A stretch of DNA of 64,000 bases from Clostridia bacterium (GCA_017466455.1 JAFTUD010000008.1:1-64000); one strand, 5' to 3'; positions 43,052 through 53,453 are shown, counted from the stretch's first letter. Notes: generated by a model not told the origin, from the letters alone. Program-made: numbers and translations.

Positions 43052-44575
43052 ATGAATAGCATTGATTTTAACAAGGAAGCGACACAGCTGACCTCGGTTG
43101 CCTGCGACACGGTTGTATCAAGTGATGTCAGCGAGGAGTTTGTGCTTCCCGACTATGTGCCCGAGGTGAGGCGTGTGCTTTTTACAAGGGCGCAGGCTCT
43201 TCCCGAAAGTAAATACATATCGGGGGATACGGTTGACTTCGGGGGTACGGTGACATATCTTGTCATTTATACCGATGATGAGGGTAGGCTATGCTCTGTT
43301 CCGCTTTCAAGCACCTATGAGGGCTCTTGCTCTGTTAAGGGGGCGAATGATATTTTCATTGACACGGCAGTGGACAACGCGACAACGAGGGTGAGCGCAC
43401 CGAGGCGGATAAGCATTAAGTCGCGACTTAAGAGCAGGGTGCTTGGCTTAGACAAAATGTCACTCGGCGGTGAGATACGAAGCAAGTCAAGCGCTGACGA
43501 AATGTTTATCGAGAGGCTACAAGCGGATTTTAAGACTGCGTCGGTTTGCTACGGGGAGCTAAACGGTGTTAAAATCAGCGAAAAATTAGATACAGGGTCA
43601 AGAAAGGAGCTACGGGCTATACTTTGCGATGCCACCTGCAATTTAAAGAATGTCAGTGCGGTATCGGGTGGAGTCAGTGTGCGCGGAGAGGCGTGTGTAC
43701 GGGTCGTTTGCGAGAGTGAGGGTGAGATATTTACCCTTTCAAGGTCTGTGCCTATTCAAGAGAGCGTTGAGGTTAGCGGTGCGCTTGAGGGTGACGGTGC
43801 GTGTGCGAGGGCAAGGTGTGTCAGTCTTTCTATTTCAAGTGAGGAAAACGACACAGGGTGCGAGCTTTTCTTTGACCTATGCTATGATATTGAAGCCGAG
43901 GTATACAGAAGCTCTACAAGTGCGCTGACGCTTGACTGCTACTCAACTAAGGTTGGAATTGATTGCGAGTATGAGGACATTTCCCTTTACTCTCTTGCGT
44001 CCTGCGGAAACGATTTTGTCACTATAAGTGAGAGCGTTAAGCGCAAGAATAAGGATATTTGCGAGATTATTGATGTTTTATGCGACCCTGTATGCGAAAA
44101 ATACGAGATTAAGGGCAATACTCTTTGCCTTAGCGCACGACTTTGCACCTATATAATCGGTAAGGGCAAGACAAATGATGACGGCACATTTGAATACATC
44201 AGCGAGAGCTATGAGCTTCCTATAAAGCACGAATGGACATTACCGTCACCGTGTCAAGGGGCTACTGTGCGCGTGGGTGTCAGCGCCTCGGCGCTTAGCG
44301 CAAGGCTTAGTGATGACAAGATACATCTTGGCGGTGAGGTATATCCGTCATTTTGCGTGCTTGACAAGTCGCAGGTAAGGGTGCTTTCCTCGGCTACGCT
44401 AAATCATGGCATTGAGCATAAAAAGGACGCGTCCTGTGTGCGTGCTTACTTCCCCAAGGGTGATGAGTCGCTTTGGGATATTGCTAAAAGATACCACACG
44501 ACAAGAGAAAAATTGATGAGGGATAACAGCCTTTCATCGGAGTCGCTTGAAGGGGTTAAGGCACTCATAATTTAA
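43052..44575 (+). CDS. SPOCS (DUF3794) and LysM spore-envelope protein, SipL-like
   Basis: The 507-residue protein has DUF3794/SPOCS domains (first at about 25-110, EEFVLPDYVPEVRRVLFTRA; a second around 300-440) and a C-terminal LysM domain (about 455-507, YFPKGDESLWDIAKRYHTTR). This is the plan of SipL of Clostridioides difficile, which binds SpoIVA at the forespore and is required for coat encasement. It marks the organism as a spore former. RBS AAAGGAG. A weak sigma-E-like pair (TAATAATT, 13 bp, CATAAATT at 43003-43010) precedes it; this is suggestive only. Confidence 0.85.
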   Translation: MNSIDFNKEATQLTSVACDTVVSSDVSEEFVLPDYVPEVRRVLFTRAQALPESKYISGDTVDFGGTVTYLVIYTDDEGRLCSVPLSSTYEGSCSVKGANDIFIDTAVDNATTRVSAPRRISIKSRLKSRVLGLDKMSLGGEIRSKSSADEMFIERLQADFKTASVCYGELNGVKISEKLDTGSRKELRAILCDATCNLKNVSAVSGGVSVRGEACVRVVCESEGEIFTLSRSVPIQESVEVSGALEGDGACARARCVSLSISSEENDTGCELFFDLCYDIEAEVYRSSTSALTLDCYSTKVGIDCEYEDISLYSLASCGNDFVTISESVKRKNKDICEIIDVLCDPVCEKYEIKGNTLCLSARLCTYIIGKGKTNDDGTFEYISESYELPIKHEWTLPSPCQGATVRVGVSASALSARLSDDKIHLGGEVYPSFCVLDKSQVRVLSSATLNHGIEHKKDASCVRAYFPKGDESLWDIAKRYHTTREKLMRDNSLSSESLEGVKALII

Positions 44576-44578
44576 CAA

Positions 44579-44610
44579 AAAAGTACTGTCGCATAAGCGA
44601 CAGTACTTTT
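44579..44610. terminator. bidirectional terminator between SipL-like gene and uvrA
   Basis: Perfect 14-bp stem AAAAGTACTGTCGC / GCGACAGTACTTTT with loop ATAA. Confidence 0.9.
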
Positions 44611-44634
44611 GTTTGGTATACTTGACGGGAATGG

Positions 44635-47466
44635 TTACTTATAATTATTCAGCGCTTTTTTTACATACATTCCCGTATATGAGGTGGGGTGAAGCGCAAG
44701 CTCCTCGGGAGTGCCTGTTGCGACTACTGTTCCGCCACCGTCTCCACCCTCGGGACCGAGGTCTATGATATAATCGGCGGTTTTTATGACATCAAGGTTA
44801 TGCTCTATTACCATTACGGTATTTCCTGCATCAACAAGGCGAGATAGCACGCCAAGCAGCTTATTTACATCATCGGCGTGGAGTCCTGTCGTTGGCTCAT
44901 CAAGGATATATATTGTTCTTCCCGTGGAGCGCTTAGACAGCTCAGTTGCGAGCTTGACCCTTTGCGCCTCTCCGCCCGAAAGAGTGGTTGAGGATTGTCC
45001 TATTTTGACATAGCCGAGTCCGACATCGCATATTGTCTGGAGCTTTTTGGATATATTCGGGATATCGGCAAAGAAGGAAGCACCCTCCTCGGCGGTCATT
45101 TCAAGCACATCAGCGATGCTTTTTCCCTTGAATTTAACCTCAAGAGTATCACGGTTATAGCGCTTGCCCTTACACACATCGCATTTTACATACACATCGG
45201 GCAAGAAGTGCATTTCTATCTTCTTTACGCCGTCGCCCTCGCACGCCTCGCATCTTCCTCCCTTTACATTGAAGGAAAATCTTCCCGGTCCGTAGGAGCG
45301 CATTTTTGCATCGGGGGTTTTGGCGAACAAATCTCTGATTTCGTTGAAAAGACCCGTATATGTGGCTGGATTTGACCTTGGGGTGCGTCCGATTGGGGAT
45401 TGGTCAATGGCTATTACCTTATCAAGCGCCTCATAGCCCTCAATTCTGTCACACTTACCCGGGTAGGTGATTGCCCTATTGAGCTTTTTGGCAAGGGTTT
45501 GGTATATTATTTTATTTACAAGCGAGCTTTTGCCCGAGCCACTAACGCCCGTTACAGCGACAAAGCAACCGAGGGGGATTTTTACATCTATATTTTTGAG
45601 GTTATTCTCCCTTGCGCCTATTACGGTGAGGTAGCTTCCGTTACCCTTTCTTCTTGTCTTGGGAACGGGGATTGAGAGCCTTCCGCTAAGGTATGCGCCT
45701 GTTATGGAGCTTTCGTTTTTCATGATTTCCTCGGGAGTGCCCTGCGCGACAACCTCTCCGCCGTGTACGCCTGCCCTCGGTCCTATATCAACGATATAGT
45801 CGCTTTCAAGCATTGTTTCCTCATCGTGCTCAACTACGATTACGCTGTTTCCGACATCACGAAGGTCCTTGAGCGTTTTTATGAGCTTACTGTTATCTCT
45901 TTGGTGGAGTCCTATGCTTGGCTCGTCAAGGATATACAAAACTCCGACAAGCGATGAGCCGATTTGTGTTGCAAGGCGGATTCTTTGAGCCTCACCGCCC
46001 GAAAGGGTTGACGCCTTTCTCGCAAGGGTGAGGTATTCAAGTCCTACGCTCTTCATAAAGCCGAGGCGCGCGCGGATTTCCTTTAGGATTTCCTTTGCGA
46101 TTTTTTCCTCGCTTGGGGAGAATTTAAGGCTATTTATAAAGTCAAGCTCATCAGTTACGCTAAGGCGACAAAATTCATCTATTGTTTTTCCGCCTACGGT
46201 AACTGCGCGGGAGAACTTATTGAGCCTTTGTCCGTTACACTCGGGGCAGGGCTGTTCCTCAATGAATTGGTCGTAATACTCATCGCCCATCATCTTCATT
46301 CTTTGCTCAATAGTCCTTATAACGCCGTCAAACTTGACGCTTTGTGTCCTCTTTTGCTTTGCGAAGTAGCGATCAACAGTATATGTTTCATCGCCTGTTC
46401 CGTAGAGGATTATATCAAGCTGTTCCTTTGTAAATTGGCTAAGGGGAGTATCAATAGAAAGCCCCATACGCTCACACACAGCCTTGAAAAGCGGTCCTGT
46501 CCAGCTAAGCTCATCAATGCTTTTGAAGCCGTTTACCTGAATTGCGCCCTGTGAGAGGGAGAGCGATTTATCGGGGATTATCTTATCGGGGGAGATGTTA
46601 CGCATTTCGCCTATTCCAAGGCAGTGCGGACAAGCTCCGAAGGGGTTATTGAAGGAGAATGAGCGCGGTTCTATCTCGCTGAAGCTGATTCCGTGCTCCT
46701 CGCAGGCGTAGTTGGTGGAAAATTCGCTCTCCTTGCCCTCGCCCTCTCTTGGCACAGTAACAACAGCTACCCTTCCGTAAGCTATTTTAAGCGCGGTTTC
46801 AACGGAGTCAGCAAGGCGTGGGCGAATATCGCTACGCATTACAAGACGGTCAACAACGATGTCTATATTATGCTTTTTTGTCAGCTCAAGCTCAATGTCC
46901 TCATTAAGGTCATAAACTACTCCGTCAACACGCACTCTTGCGTATCCGCTTTTCCTTGCGTCGGAAAGGACCTTTTCGTGTCTTCCCTTTTTACCGCGGA
47001 CAACGGGGGCAATTACCATAAAGCGCTCTCCCTCGCTCATTGTCAGGATTTTATCAATGATTTGGTCAACGCTTTGTTGCTTTATTTCCCGTCCGCACTC
47101 GGGGCAATGGACTGTGCCAAGGCGCGCATAAAGAAGCCTCAGGTAGTCGTAAATCTCGGTTACGGTGCCGACGGTTGAGCGTGGGTTTTTTGAGGTTGTC
47201 TTTTGATCTATTGATATTGCGGGGGAAAGCCCCTCTATGCTATCGACATCGGGCTTATCAAGCTGTCCGAGAAACATTCTCGCATATGAGGAGAGCGACT
47301 CAACAAATCTCCTGTGTCCCTCGGCATAGATTGTATCAAATGCAAGGGAGCTTTTTCCCGAGCCCGAAAGACCCGTTAAGATAACGAGCTTATCTCTCGG
47401 TATGGTCAGATTTATATTTTTAAGGTTATGAACCCTTGCGCCCTTAATTTCTATATCGTTTTTCAT
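44635..47466 (-). CDS. uvrA: excinuclease ABC subunit A
   Basis: Damage-recognition ATPase of nucleotide excision repair. The 943 residues contain two ABC modules with Walker [19 protein letters not shown] (near 33) and [18 protein letters not shown] (near 640), two LSGGEAQR signatures, and zinc fingers (CPECGREI, and [20 protein letters not shown] followed by CDVCKGKRY). Full length. uvrB is 9 bp upstream, so the operon order is uvrB-uvrA. Confidence 0.98.
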   Translation of the reverse strand: MKNDIEIKGARVHNLKNINLTIPRDKLVILTGLSGSGKSSLAFDTIYAEGHRRFVESLSSYARMFLGQLDKPDVDSIEGLSPAISIDQKTTSKNPRSTVGTVTEIYDYLRLLYARLGTVHCPECGREIKQQSVDQIIDKILTMSEGERFMVIAPVVRGKKGRHEKVLSDARKSGYARVRVDGVVYDLNEDIELELTKKHNIDIVVDRLVMRSDIRPRLADSVETALKIAYGRVAVVTVPREGEGKESEFSTNYACEEHGISFSEIEPRSFSFNNPFGACPHCLGIGEMRNISPDKIIPDKSLSLSQGAIQVNGFKSIDELSWTGPLFKAVCERMGLSIDTPLSQFTKEQLDIILYGTGDETYTVDRYFAKQKRTQSVKFDGVIRTIEQRMKMMGDEYYDQFIEEQPCPECNGQRLNKFSRAVTVGGKTIDEFCRLSVTDELDFINSLKFSPSEEKIAKEILKEIRARLGFMKSVGLEYLTLARKASTLSGGEAQRIRLATQIGSSLVGVLYILDEPSIGLHQRDNSKLIKTLKDLRDVGNSVIVVEHDEETMLESDYIVDIGPRAGVHGGEVVAQGTPEEIMKNESSITGAYLSGRLSIPVPKTRRKGNGSYLTVIGARENNLKNIDVKIPLGCFVAVTGVSGSGKSSLVNKIIYQTLAKKLNRAITYPGKCDRIEGYEALDKVIAIDQSPIGRTPRSNPATYTGLFNEIRDLFAKTPDAKMRSYGPGRFSFNVKGGRCEACEGDGVKKIEMHFLPDVYVKCDVCKGKRYNRDTLEVKFKGKSIADVLEMTAEEGASFFADIPNISKKLQTICDVGLGYVKIGQSSTTLSGGEAQRVKLATELSKRSTGRTIYILDEPTTGLHADDVNKLLGVLSRLVDAGNTVMVIEHNLDVIKTADYIIDLGPEGGDGGGTVVATGTPEELALHPTSYTGMYVKKALNNYK

Positions 47467-47475
47467 TTTTCACCT

Positions 47476-49446
47476 TTATTTTTTCTTCATTATTTGAAGC
47501 TCACGAATTTTATCGCGCAAATACGCGGCGCGCTCAAATTCAAGCTTGCGCGATGCCTCACGCATTTCGGCGGTAAGCGCTTCAATGAGCTTGTCCCTAT
47601 CCTTAGCGCTCATCTTCTTTATCGCCTTTGCCTCCTCGGCGCGCTTGCCGAGGTCGATAACATCGTATACATCCTTAACGATTGTTTTCGGCACTATTCC
47701 GTGCTTTTCGTTATACTCAGTTTGAGCCTTGCGACGGCGGTTCGTTTCATCTATGGCGCTTTTCATTGAGCGAGTTATTGTATCTGCATACATAATTACT
47801 CTGCCGTTTGCGTTTCTTGCCGAGCGTCCTATCGTTTGGATAAGTGATGTTTCGGAACGGAAAAGTCCCTCCTTATCCGCGTCAAGAATTGCGACAAGGG
47901 AAACCTCGGGAATGTCAAGTCCCTCTCTTAGAAGGTTAATGCCGATTAAAACATCAAATTCGCCAAGGCGCAGAGCCCTTATAATCTCCATACGCTCCAT
48001 TGTATCGACATTATGGTGGATATATTTCGCCTTTAAGCCATTGGCTGTCAGATATTCGGTAAGGTCCTCCGCCATTTTGGTTGTGAGGGTGGTTACAAGC
48101 ACTCGCTCGTTTCGCTCGGCACGGAGTCTGATTTCGCCCATAACATCATCTACCTGTGTATTGATTGGACGCACCTCAATCTCGGGGTCTACAAGACCCG
48201 TCGGGCGAATGAGCTGTTCTGCAATTACGGTGGAATGGGTACGCTCAAATTCTGCGGGGGTAGCCGAAACGAATACGGTTTGTCCGAGCTTTGACAAAAA
48301 TTCGTTGAAGTAGAGGGGTCTGTTATCATATGCCGAGGGCAAGCGGAAGCCGAACTCAACAAGGTTTTTCTTCCTTGCGAGGTCACCGCCACTCATTCCT
48401 CTTACCTGCGGGAGCATTACATGGCTCTCATCAAGGAAAATAAGAAAATCATCGGGGAAGTAGTCAAGAAGGGTATGCGGAGTTGAGCCTGCGGGTCTTC
48501 CTGAAAGCACGCGCGAATAGTTCTCAACGCCCGAGCAAAAGCCGATTTCCCTTAGCATTTCAAGGTCGTATTTTGTCCGTTCCTCTATCCTTTGAGCCTC
48601 AAGAAGCTTGTTTTGGGACTTGAAAAACGCGACACGCTCCTCCATTTCCGCCTCAATTTCCTTAAGCGCGCGCTCACGCTTTTCATCGCTTACGACATAG
48701 TGGTTTGCGGGGAAGATGGCTACGAACTTAAGCTCTCTTATAACCTCGCCTGTCAGGGTATTTATTTCGCTTATGCGCTCTATTTCATCGCCAAAAAATT
48801 CAACACGGATTGCCTTATCAGATGATGACGCGGGGAGAATTTCAACCACATCACCGCGTATTCTGAACTTATCTCTGACGAAATTGACATCGTTTCGCTC
48901 GTAATTCATGCCCACAAGGCGACGCACAAGGGTGTCACGGGACATTTCCATGCCCTCACGCAAATCTATTACCATATTATGGTATTCCTCAGGGTCACCG
49001 AGGGAGTAAATGCACGACACAGATGCGACTATAATAACATCTCGGCGCTCAAAAAGCGCGCTTGTTGCGCTATGGCGGAGCTTATCAATTTCATCGTTTA
49101 CCATTGCGTCCTTTTCAATATATATATCCTTGCCCGGAATATACGCCTCGGGCTGATAGTAATCATAGTAGGATACGAAATACTCCACCGCATTTTCGGG
49201 GAAAAGCGCGCGCATTTCCGAGCATACCTGTGAGGCAAGAGTTTTATTTGGCTCAAGGATCAGGGTTGGGCGGTTGAGGTTGGCAATTACATTTGCCATT
49301 GTGAAGGTCTTTCCGCTTCCTGTAACGCCAAGAAGCGTTTGCATTTTATTACCCGATTTTATAGCTTCGGTAAGTGTTTTTATTGCCTGTGGCTGATCTC
49401 CCGTCGGCACATAGGCACTATTTAGCTTGAATTGCTTATTCTCCAT
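47476..49446 (-). CDS. uvrB: excinuclease ABC subunit B
   Basis: DEAD-like helicase that verifies damage and recruits UvrC. The 656 residues have Walker [21 protein letters not shown], the damage-probing beta-hairpin [24 protein letters not shown] ([12 protein letters not shown]), helicase motif [14 protein letters not shown] and the C-terminal UVR domain ([20 protein letters not shown]). ATG 49446 is preceded by an AAGGGG-type site. No LexA box is visible near its promoter. Confidence 0.98.
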   Translation of the reverse strand: MENKQFKLNSAYVPTGDQPQAIKTLTEAIKSGNKMQTLLGVTGSGKTFTMANVIANLNRPTLILEPNKTLASQVCSEMRALFPENAVEYFVSYYDYYQPEAYIPGKDIYIEKDAMVNDEIDKLRHSATSALFERRDVIIVASVSCIYSLGDPEEYHNMVIDLREGMEMSRDTLVRRLVGMNYERNDVNFVRDKFRIRGDVVEILPASSSDKAIRVEFFGDEIERISEINTLTGEVIRELKFVAIFPANHYVVSDEKRERALKEIEAEMEERVAFFKSQNKLLEAQRIEERTKYDLEMLREIGFCSGVENYSRVLSGRPAGSTPHTLLDYFPDDFLIFLDESHVMLPQVRGMSGGDLARKKNLVEFGFRLPSAYDNRPLYFNEFLSKLGQTVFVSATPAEFERTHSTVIAEQLIRPTGLVDPEIEVRPINTQVDDVMGEIRLRAERNERVLVTTLTTKMAEDLTEYLTANGLKAKYIHHNVDTMERMEIIRALRLGEFDVLIGINLLREGLDIPEVSLVAILDADKEGLFRSETSLIQTIGRSARNANGRVIMYADTITRSMKSAIDETNRRRKAQTEYNEKHGIVPKTIVKDVYDVIDLGKRAEEAKAIKKMSAKDRDKLIEALTAEMREASRKLEFERAAYLRDKIRELQIMKKK

Positions 49447-49479
49447 GGCTACCCCTTTGCTTGATAATTATTTCATATT

Positions 49480-49508
49480 ATTCTATCATATTTTTCTCTT
49501 ATTGTAAA
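49480..49508 (-). promoter_or_regulatory. promoter of uvrBA
   Basis: TTTACA (49508-49503), 17-bp spacer, extended -10 TGATAGAAT (TAGAAT 49485-49480). Confidence 0.7.
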
Positions 49509-49548
49509 GATTATATTTATATATTGATAAAGTTTTTTACGGGTTAAA

Positions 49549-49573
49549 AAATGCAGTCGTGATGACTGCATTT
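49549..49573 (-). terminator. terminator of the hypothetical gene at 49576
   Basis: AAATGCAGTC / GACTGCATTT stem, 5-nt loop, T-run on the minus strand. Confidence 0.85.
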
Positions 49574-49575
49574 CT

Positions 49576-50139
49576 TCAGTTAGGGTTATACGGTATGCTC
49601 TTTTGCTCGCTCTTATGGATTACGATGGAGTTTTGGTCTCCAATAATGTCGCTTAGCACATCGATTACCATATTCAGCTTAAGAGATGTGTCTGTAAAGT
49701 CAACTCCTGTAAATTCAAGCTTGAAGTATTGATAATGATATTTTGATGCGGTATCAAGCACGGTGGGGGTGTAGGTATTTCCGTTTTCATCGGTTAATGT
49801 ATAATGTATTTTTGATTTGTCAAAATCCTCATAGCTTGCCGAAATATCATCCATGTGTCTTTCGTTATATCTTACGGTGATTTGGATATAGCCACTTTTT
49901 TCAATATAGAAAAGTGAGTAGGCGTATACGCCACCGTTTTCGGAAAATCCGTCGTTATCTCCCGCGACATGGGTGCGAAGGTCATTCGATGCCTCATAGG
50001 CGGTATTAAACGCATCGCTTTTTATCAGGTCCTCAAGCTCCTTATTATCCGATTTGAAGATATTTACCGAAAGCAGGACAAGGACAAGAACTATTGCCAC
50101 TATTAAAACTATCTTTAGTATTTTGCCAAGATTACTCAA
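49576..50139 (-). CDS. hypothetical membrane-anchored protein
   Basis: The 187-residue protein is not recognised. One N-terminal transmembrane segment (about 8-28, ILKIVLIVAIVLVLVLLSVN) is followed by an extracellular, beta-strand-rich domain (YAYSLFYIEKSGYIQITVRY; KIHYTLTDENGNTYTPTVLD; YFKLEFTGVDFTDTSLKLNM). There are no Cys or catalytic motifs. It has its own promoter and terminator and is transcribed divergently from yceD-rpmF. Confidence 0.7.
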   Translation of the reverse strand: MSNLGKILKIVLIVAIVLVLVLLSVNIFKSDNKELEDLIKSDAFNTAYEASNDLRTHVAGDNDGFSENGGVYAYSLFYIEKSGYIQITVRYNERHMDDISASYEDFDKSKIHYTLTDENGNTYTPTVLDTASKYHYQYFKLEFTGVDFTDTSLKLNMVIDVLSDIIGDQNSIVIHKSEQKSIPYNPN

Positions 50140-50205
50140 ATTATGCTCTCCTTTTTTGAGGGATTATATAGCGAGCCATCATGCCTTTTGGCTCATCGCT
50201 TTTAT

Positions 50206-50234
50206 ATTTTAGCACAGTTTTCATTTGTGTTCAA
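50206..50234 (-). promoter_or_regulatory. promoter of the hypothetical gene at 49576
   Basis: TTGAAC (50234-50229), 17-bp spacer, extended -10 TGCTAAAAT (TAAAAT 50211-50206). The leader holds a small hairpin GAGCCA/TGGCTC (50173-50194). Its -35 lies 18 bp from that of the divergent yceD promoter. Confidence 0.7.
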
Positions 50235-50252
50235 GTTTTTTTGAAAAAATAC

Positions 50253-50281
50253 TTGACAAACGGGGTTTTTTTCTATATAAT
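50253..50281 (+). promoter_or_regulatory. promoter of yceD-rpmF
   Basis: Perfect consensus TTGACA (50253-50258), 17-bp spacer, TATAAT (50276-50281), as expected for a ribosomal-protein operon. Confidence 0.9.
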
Positions 50282-50318
50282 TATTATCTAAGTGGAATTG
50301 CGTGCGGAGGGAGTATTT

Positions 50319-50840
50319 ATGATTATTGATCTTAAGCCTCTTTTAAGCGGTCAGCTTTCTCGTATTGATTTTGATTATATAATTGAAATTGAAAACGAGG
50401 AATGTCCCGTTTTACCGCCGGATGGTGTTTCTTTCACAGCTCCTGTTTCGGTTAAGGGCTATATCACTGATAATGCGGGATATATGAATCTTAATGCCGA
50501 GGCAACGATTGCTTATGCTTCAAGCTGTGCAAGATGTCTTGAGGATATTTCTGGCACATTTATCCTTAAATTCAATCGCATTGTCGCTAATTCAGGTACA
50601 CTTCAAAACGAGCAGAGTGACGGATTTATCGTTGCTAAAAACGGACTCTTAGACATCGACCGTGAGCTTGTGGAGGATTTGCTCCTTGAATTTCCGTCAA
50701 GGCTCCTGTGTAAAGAGGAATGCGCAGGGCTTTGTCCAAATTGTGCGAAAAATCTCAATTTTGGTCCTTGTGATTGCCCGAAGAAAAAAGAAATTGATCC
50801 GCGACTCGCAATTTTGCAAAAACTACTTGAAAATGATTAA
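50319..50840 (+). CDS. yceD: YceD-family (DUF177) 23S rRNA accumulation protein
   Basis: The 173-residue protein starts at ATG 50319, 8 bp after GGAGG; an in-frame GTG at 50292 lies upstream of this RBS. Family traits are the central YASSCARCLEDISG pair, the DIDRELVEDLLLEFPSRLLC motif and C-terminal zinc-type Cys (CKEECAGLCPNCAKNL, GPCDCPKK). YceD homologues affect 23S rRNA levels and ribosome assembly. It is followed 59 bp later by rpmF, the conserved partner. Confidence 0.93.
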   Translation: MIIDLKPLLSGQLSRIDFDYIIEIENEECPVLPPDGVSFTAPVSVKGYITDNAGYMNLNAEATIAYASSCARCLEDISGTFILKFNRIVANSGTLQNEQSDGFIVAKNGLLDIDRELVEDLLLEFPSRLLCKEECAGLCPNCAKNLNFGPCDCPKKKEIDPRLAILQKLLEND

Positions 50841-50899
50841 AGTTTATGTTACAATCTTTACGATAAAAAGATTTAGCTCAAAAAAGGGGGTTTCTTAAA

Positions 50900-51085
50900 A
50901 TGGCAGTACCAAAGAGAAAGCAGTCTCATTCAAGAACAAATCTCAGAAGATCAAACAACAGCAAGTTGACCGCACCTACAATGGTTAAGTGCTCAAGATG
51001 TGGTGAATACAATCTTTCTCACCGTGTTTGCTCTGCTTGCGGTTACTACGCAAACAAGGAAATCATTAAGAAGACTGAGGCGTAA
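50900..51085 (+). CDS. rpmF: 50S ribosomal protein L32
   Basis: Structural protein of the large ribosomal subunit; 61 residues. It opens with MAVPKRKQSHSRTNLRRSNN and carries a four-Cys zinc ribbon (VKCSRCGEYNLSHRVCSACG), the zinc-binding form of L32. RBS AAAAGGGGG. Confidence 0.98.
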   Translation: MAVPKRKQSHSRTNLRRSNNSKLTAPTMVKCSRCGEYNLSHRVCSACGYYANKEIIKKTEA

Positions 51086-51095
51086 GTTAGACATA

Positions 51096-51116
51096 AAGAC
51101 CACCTTTGGTGGTCTT
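51096..51116 (+). terminator. terminator of yceD-rpmF
   Basis: AAGACCACC / GGTGGTCTT stem, loop TTT, then ATTGTTTTT. Confidence 0.75.
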
Positions 51117-51159
51117 ATTGTTTTTAAACGGCTATATTGATATTATTTTAGGGGTCAAA

Positions 51160-51693
51160 ATGAAATATTCTCCAAAAAAGATTGATACGAGCGTAAGAAT
51201 TATTTACTTCTCTATGCTTTTTGCCTCTGTTTCGCTTATGATGATAAATTCATCGGGGCTTGTACGGACTATACTGTATTCAGTAGCGCTGATTCTTTTG
51301 GCGGTGAGTGTATTTTTCTTTATTAAATATGATGCCACCTCCTATGAGTACATTTTAATTGAGAGAAACGGCACGCTTGATTTCTATGTAAACAAGATTA
51401 CCGGAAGGCGTGGGGCTTATGTCGTTTACTATCCTATTACTGACTGCGTTAAAATGGGCAAGTACGAAAGGGAGCTTCACTCCGAGCTTAAGGGGCAGTA
51501 CAAGGACCTTCGTGTCGGACGGTATGTGCAGAACTTCATAAGCTCTAAGGAGCGCTTTTATCTCGTTTTTCAAAACAAGGACGGATATTACGATGCTATT
51601 GTTTTTGAGGCTAATGACAAAATGGTAGAAATGCTTTCGGCTTATTTTGAAAAGGCTAAGAATGAGGCTCAGAGCGATTTTAGCGAGGCATAA
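51160..51693 (+). CDS. hypothetical two-helix membrane protein
   Basis: ATG 51160 (MKYSPKKIDTSVRIIYFSML) has AGGGGTC just upstream; the open frame continues 54 bp further without an RBS. The 177 residues have two transmembrane helices (about 14-34 and 38-60) and a cytoplasmic C-terminal domain that could be PH-like (YEYILIERNGTLDFYVNKIT; AYVVYYPITDCVKMGKYERE). Not recognised. It may be read through from rpmF across the weak terminator. Confidence 0.7.
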   Translation: MKYSPKKIDTSVRIIYFSMLFASVSLMMINSSGLVRTILYSVALILLAVSVFFFIKYDATSYEYILIERNGTLDFYVNKITGRRGAYVVYYPITDCVKMGKYERELHSELKGQYKDLRVGRYVQNFISSKERFYLVFQNKDGYYDAIVFEANDKMVEMLSAYFEKAKNEAQSDFSEA

Positions 51694-51705
51694 TTTATAA
51701 AAATT

Positions 51706-51728
51706 CGCATCATACGGTGTATGATGCG
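51706..51728 (+). terminator. terminator of the two-helix membrane protein gene
   Basis: CGCATCATAC / GTATGATGCG stem, loop GGT, then TTATTTTTTG. Confidence 0.9.
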
Positions 51729-51849
51729 TTATTTTTTGGGTTTTTATGTATAATAGATGTTCATATGTTTATATGATTATATATTCATAAGTATGTTTTG
51801 AAAGCATTTTGATAGCATTTTTAAGAATTTCGAGCCGTTTTCACAACGA

Positions 51850-51883
51850 AACCCCTTTGTTTTTAGCAAAGGGGTTGTTTTTT
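51850..51883 (+). terminator. second hairpin with T-tract before the convergent gene
   Basis: AACCCCTTTG / CAAAGGGGTT with a 7-nt loop and a T6 run on the plus strand. It may block read-through into the convergent gene and, on the minus strand, serve as a weaker end for that gene. Confidence 0.65.
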
Positions 51884-52835
51884 ATTTTAGATAATCGGTT
51901 ATGTTGAAATATTTTCTTGCCAACTTGTTTATTTCAGAGATAATTCTATCTGTTAGTCCGAGTTTATCTTTATAATCATCTTTTTCGATTTCTATTAAAG
52001 GAATGTCGTGCTCTTTGTACGCTTTGCGTTTGCGCTCTTTATTTTGCAAATATTCCTTTGTGTTCATTCCCCAATATTCAATGTAAATTCCGTGTCTGCT
52101 ATCAGTCACAGGGATAAACCAATCGCATTTTATTGTTTGCTCATCAGAGTCAATAGGAACTTTCTTCTCGTAGCAGTGAACTATACGGTTTTCGTATAGA
52201 ATATCGTCGATTGTAATTTCAGGGTCGCTCTTTACATAATGCCCGTCGCAAGTTCTTCTAAGTTCCTCTTTGTGACTGTCTTTTTGTTTTGCCTCTTCGG
52301 AAACCTTGCCAGCGTCCTTTTCCTTTGGCTTTTTAGCCTCAATAATATCTTTGATGTCATTCACTACCCTATCGGTCAATGAACTGTCGTGAAGTTCTGC
52401 AACAAAATTCGCAATCGCCATGAGCTTATTACAGTTGCTCTTGACAAAATCGAAGGTTTTCATTCTATAAATATTAGAACGGAGATTGAAGTAATAATCC
52501 TTCATATCGAATGACTTTGAGTTTTTATCAAAGCTGTCTTTATAATCACGCATTTCGTAAAAACAGTCACGACAAAGATGTCCATTTGGTGCTTTGTTTT
52601 CGCATATTATGCATACTCCGTCGCCCGCAACCGTTTTCGGCTCTTTTGTCGCCTTTTCAATCTTAGGTTCTTCATTTACGACAGGCGCTTTTGCCTTGCA
52701 CTCGCAAGTTTTGTTTGCATAGTGCCATTTCCCACAATCAGGGCATTTTACAATCTTTCCTTCGTCCTTTAATTTATTACACTTGAAGCATAGAAAAAAC
52801 TTTCCGCTTTCTGCACCACATACATTACATGCCAT
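51882..52835 (-). CDS. zinc-ribbon protein with a PD-(D/E)XK nuclease-like C-terminus
   Basis: ATG 52835 (MACNVCGAESG) has GAGGA 7 bp upstream; the frame opens 33 bp earlier without an RBS. The 317 residues begin with three or four zinc-ribbon CxxC pairs (CNVCGAES, CFKCNK, CPDCGKWHYANKTCECK), then a further pair of clusters (CIICENKAPNGHLCRDC), a charged linker (about 185-220) and a C-terminal domain. In that domain ITIDDILYENRIVHCYEKKV, CDWFIPV, GIYIEYWGM and IPLIEIEKDD follow the order D...E-x-W...K seen in restriction-like nucleases joined to helicases. Catalytic residues would be the Asp of CDW and the Glu of EYWG. Nuclease activity is inferred. Monocistronic. Confidence 0.7.
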   Translation of the reverse strand: MACNVCGAESGKFFLCFKCNKLKDEGKIVKCPDCGKWHYANKTCECKAKAPVVNEEPKIEKATKEPKTVAGDGVCIICENKAPNGHLCRDCFYEMRDYKDSFDKNSKSFDMKDYYFNLRSNIYRMKTFDFVKSNCNKLMAIANFVAELHDSSLTDRVVNDIKDIIEAKKPKEKDAGKVSEEAKQKDSHKEELRRTCDGHYVKSDPEITIDDILYENRIVHCYEKKVPIDSDEQTIKCDWFIPVTDSRHGIYIEYWGMNTKEYLQNKERKRKAYKEHDIPLIEIEKDDYKDKLGLTDRIISEINKLARKYFNITDYLK

Positions 52836-52872
52836 TTTTAAATCCTCGCAGTTGATTTTATTTTGCATTACA

Positions 52873-52901
52873 ATTTTATCATATTTTGTGTTTCAATTCA
52901 A
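52873..52901 (-). promoter_or_regulatory. promoter of the zinc-ribbon/nuclease-like gene
   Basis: TTGAAT (52901-52896), 17-bp spacer, extended -10 TGATAAAAT (TAAAAT 52878-52873). Confidence 0.75.
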
Positions 52902-52937
52902 GATAAAATAAGAAAATCTTTACTTTTTACCCTAATT

Positions 52938-52964
52938 AAAAAGCCGAGGAAACCTCGGCTTTTT
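52938..52964. terminator. terminator of the ABC transporter-NUDIX operon
   Basis: Perfect 12-bp stem AAAAAGCCGAGG / CCTCGGCTTTTT, loop AAA; T-tracts in both directions. Confidence 0.9.
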
Positions 52965-52993
52965 TAGATTTGTCGTTTATCTTATGTCTTGGC

Positions 52994-53437
52994 TCAAAAG
53001 CGTTTTTCGGTAGCCTCGCCGAAGCGTCCCTTTATGAACTTTAATGCTTCGGTGAAGATTGTCCTATCATTTTCAAAGGTTTTATCAACGGGGAACTCGT
53101 CCTCAAAGAACCATTTGAATGCGGATATTTCCTCGGGCTGGGGCTGAACATATGCTCTCGTGGTAAGAGAGGCGAAATACACAACCCTTTTTTCTATATT
53201 CTTTTTCTTGCCTATCATATACACGGATTCCATACGGAAGCCATTTTCAATCTTGACATCTATGCCCGTTTCCTCCTTGACCTCGCGAATGGCGGTTTGA
53301 TATTCATTCTCGCCCTCCTCGACATGCCCCTTTGGAAACGACCAAAAATCCGCATATCTGTTTTTAATAAGAAGTACGGCATATTTCCCTCTTGTTTTGC
53401 GGAAAATCACTGCACCGCAGGATTTTTCGTACTTCAT
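52994..53437 (-). CDS. NUDIX hydrolase (Ap4A hydrolase-like)
   Basis: The 147-residue NUDIX enzyme opens KSCGAVIFRKTRGKYAVLLI and carries the NUDIX box GHVEEGENEYQTAIREVKEE (GX5EX7REUXEEXGU complete with TGI). The SCGAVIF start and FWSFPKGH segment fit the dinucleoside-tetraphosphate (Ap4A) hydrolase group, which clears alarmone-like nucleotides; substrate is inferred. It is 16 bp after the glnQ-like gene, in the same transcript. Confidence 0.88.
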   Translation of the reverse strand: MKYEKSCGAVIFRKTRGKYAVLLIKNRYADFWSFPKGHVEEGENEYQTAIREVKEETGIDVKIENGFRMESVYMIGKKKNIEKRVVYFASLTTRAYVQPQPEEISAFKWFFEDEFPVDKTFENDRTIFTEALKFIKGRFGEATEKRF

Positions 53438-53453
53438 TAAACCATCTCCTTAT

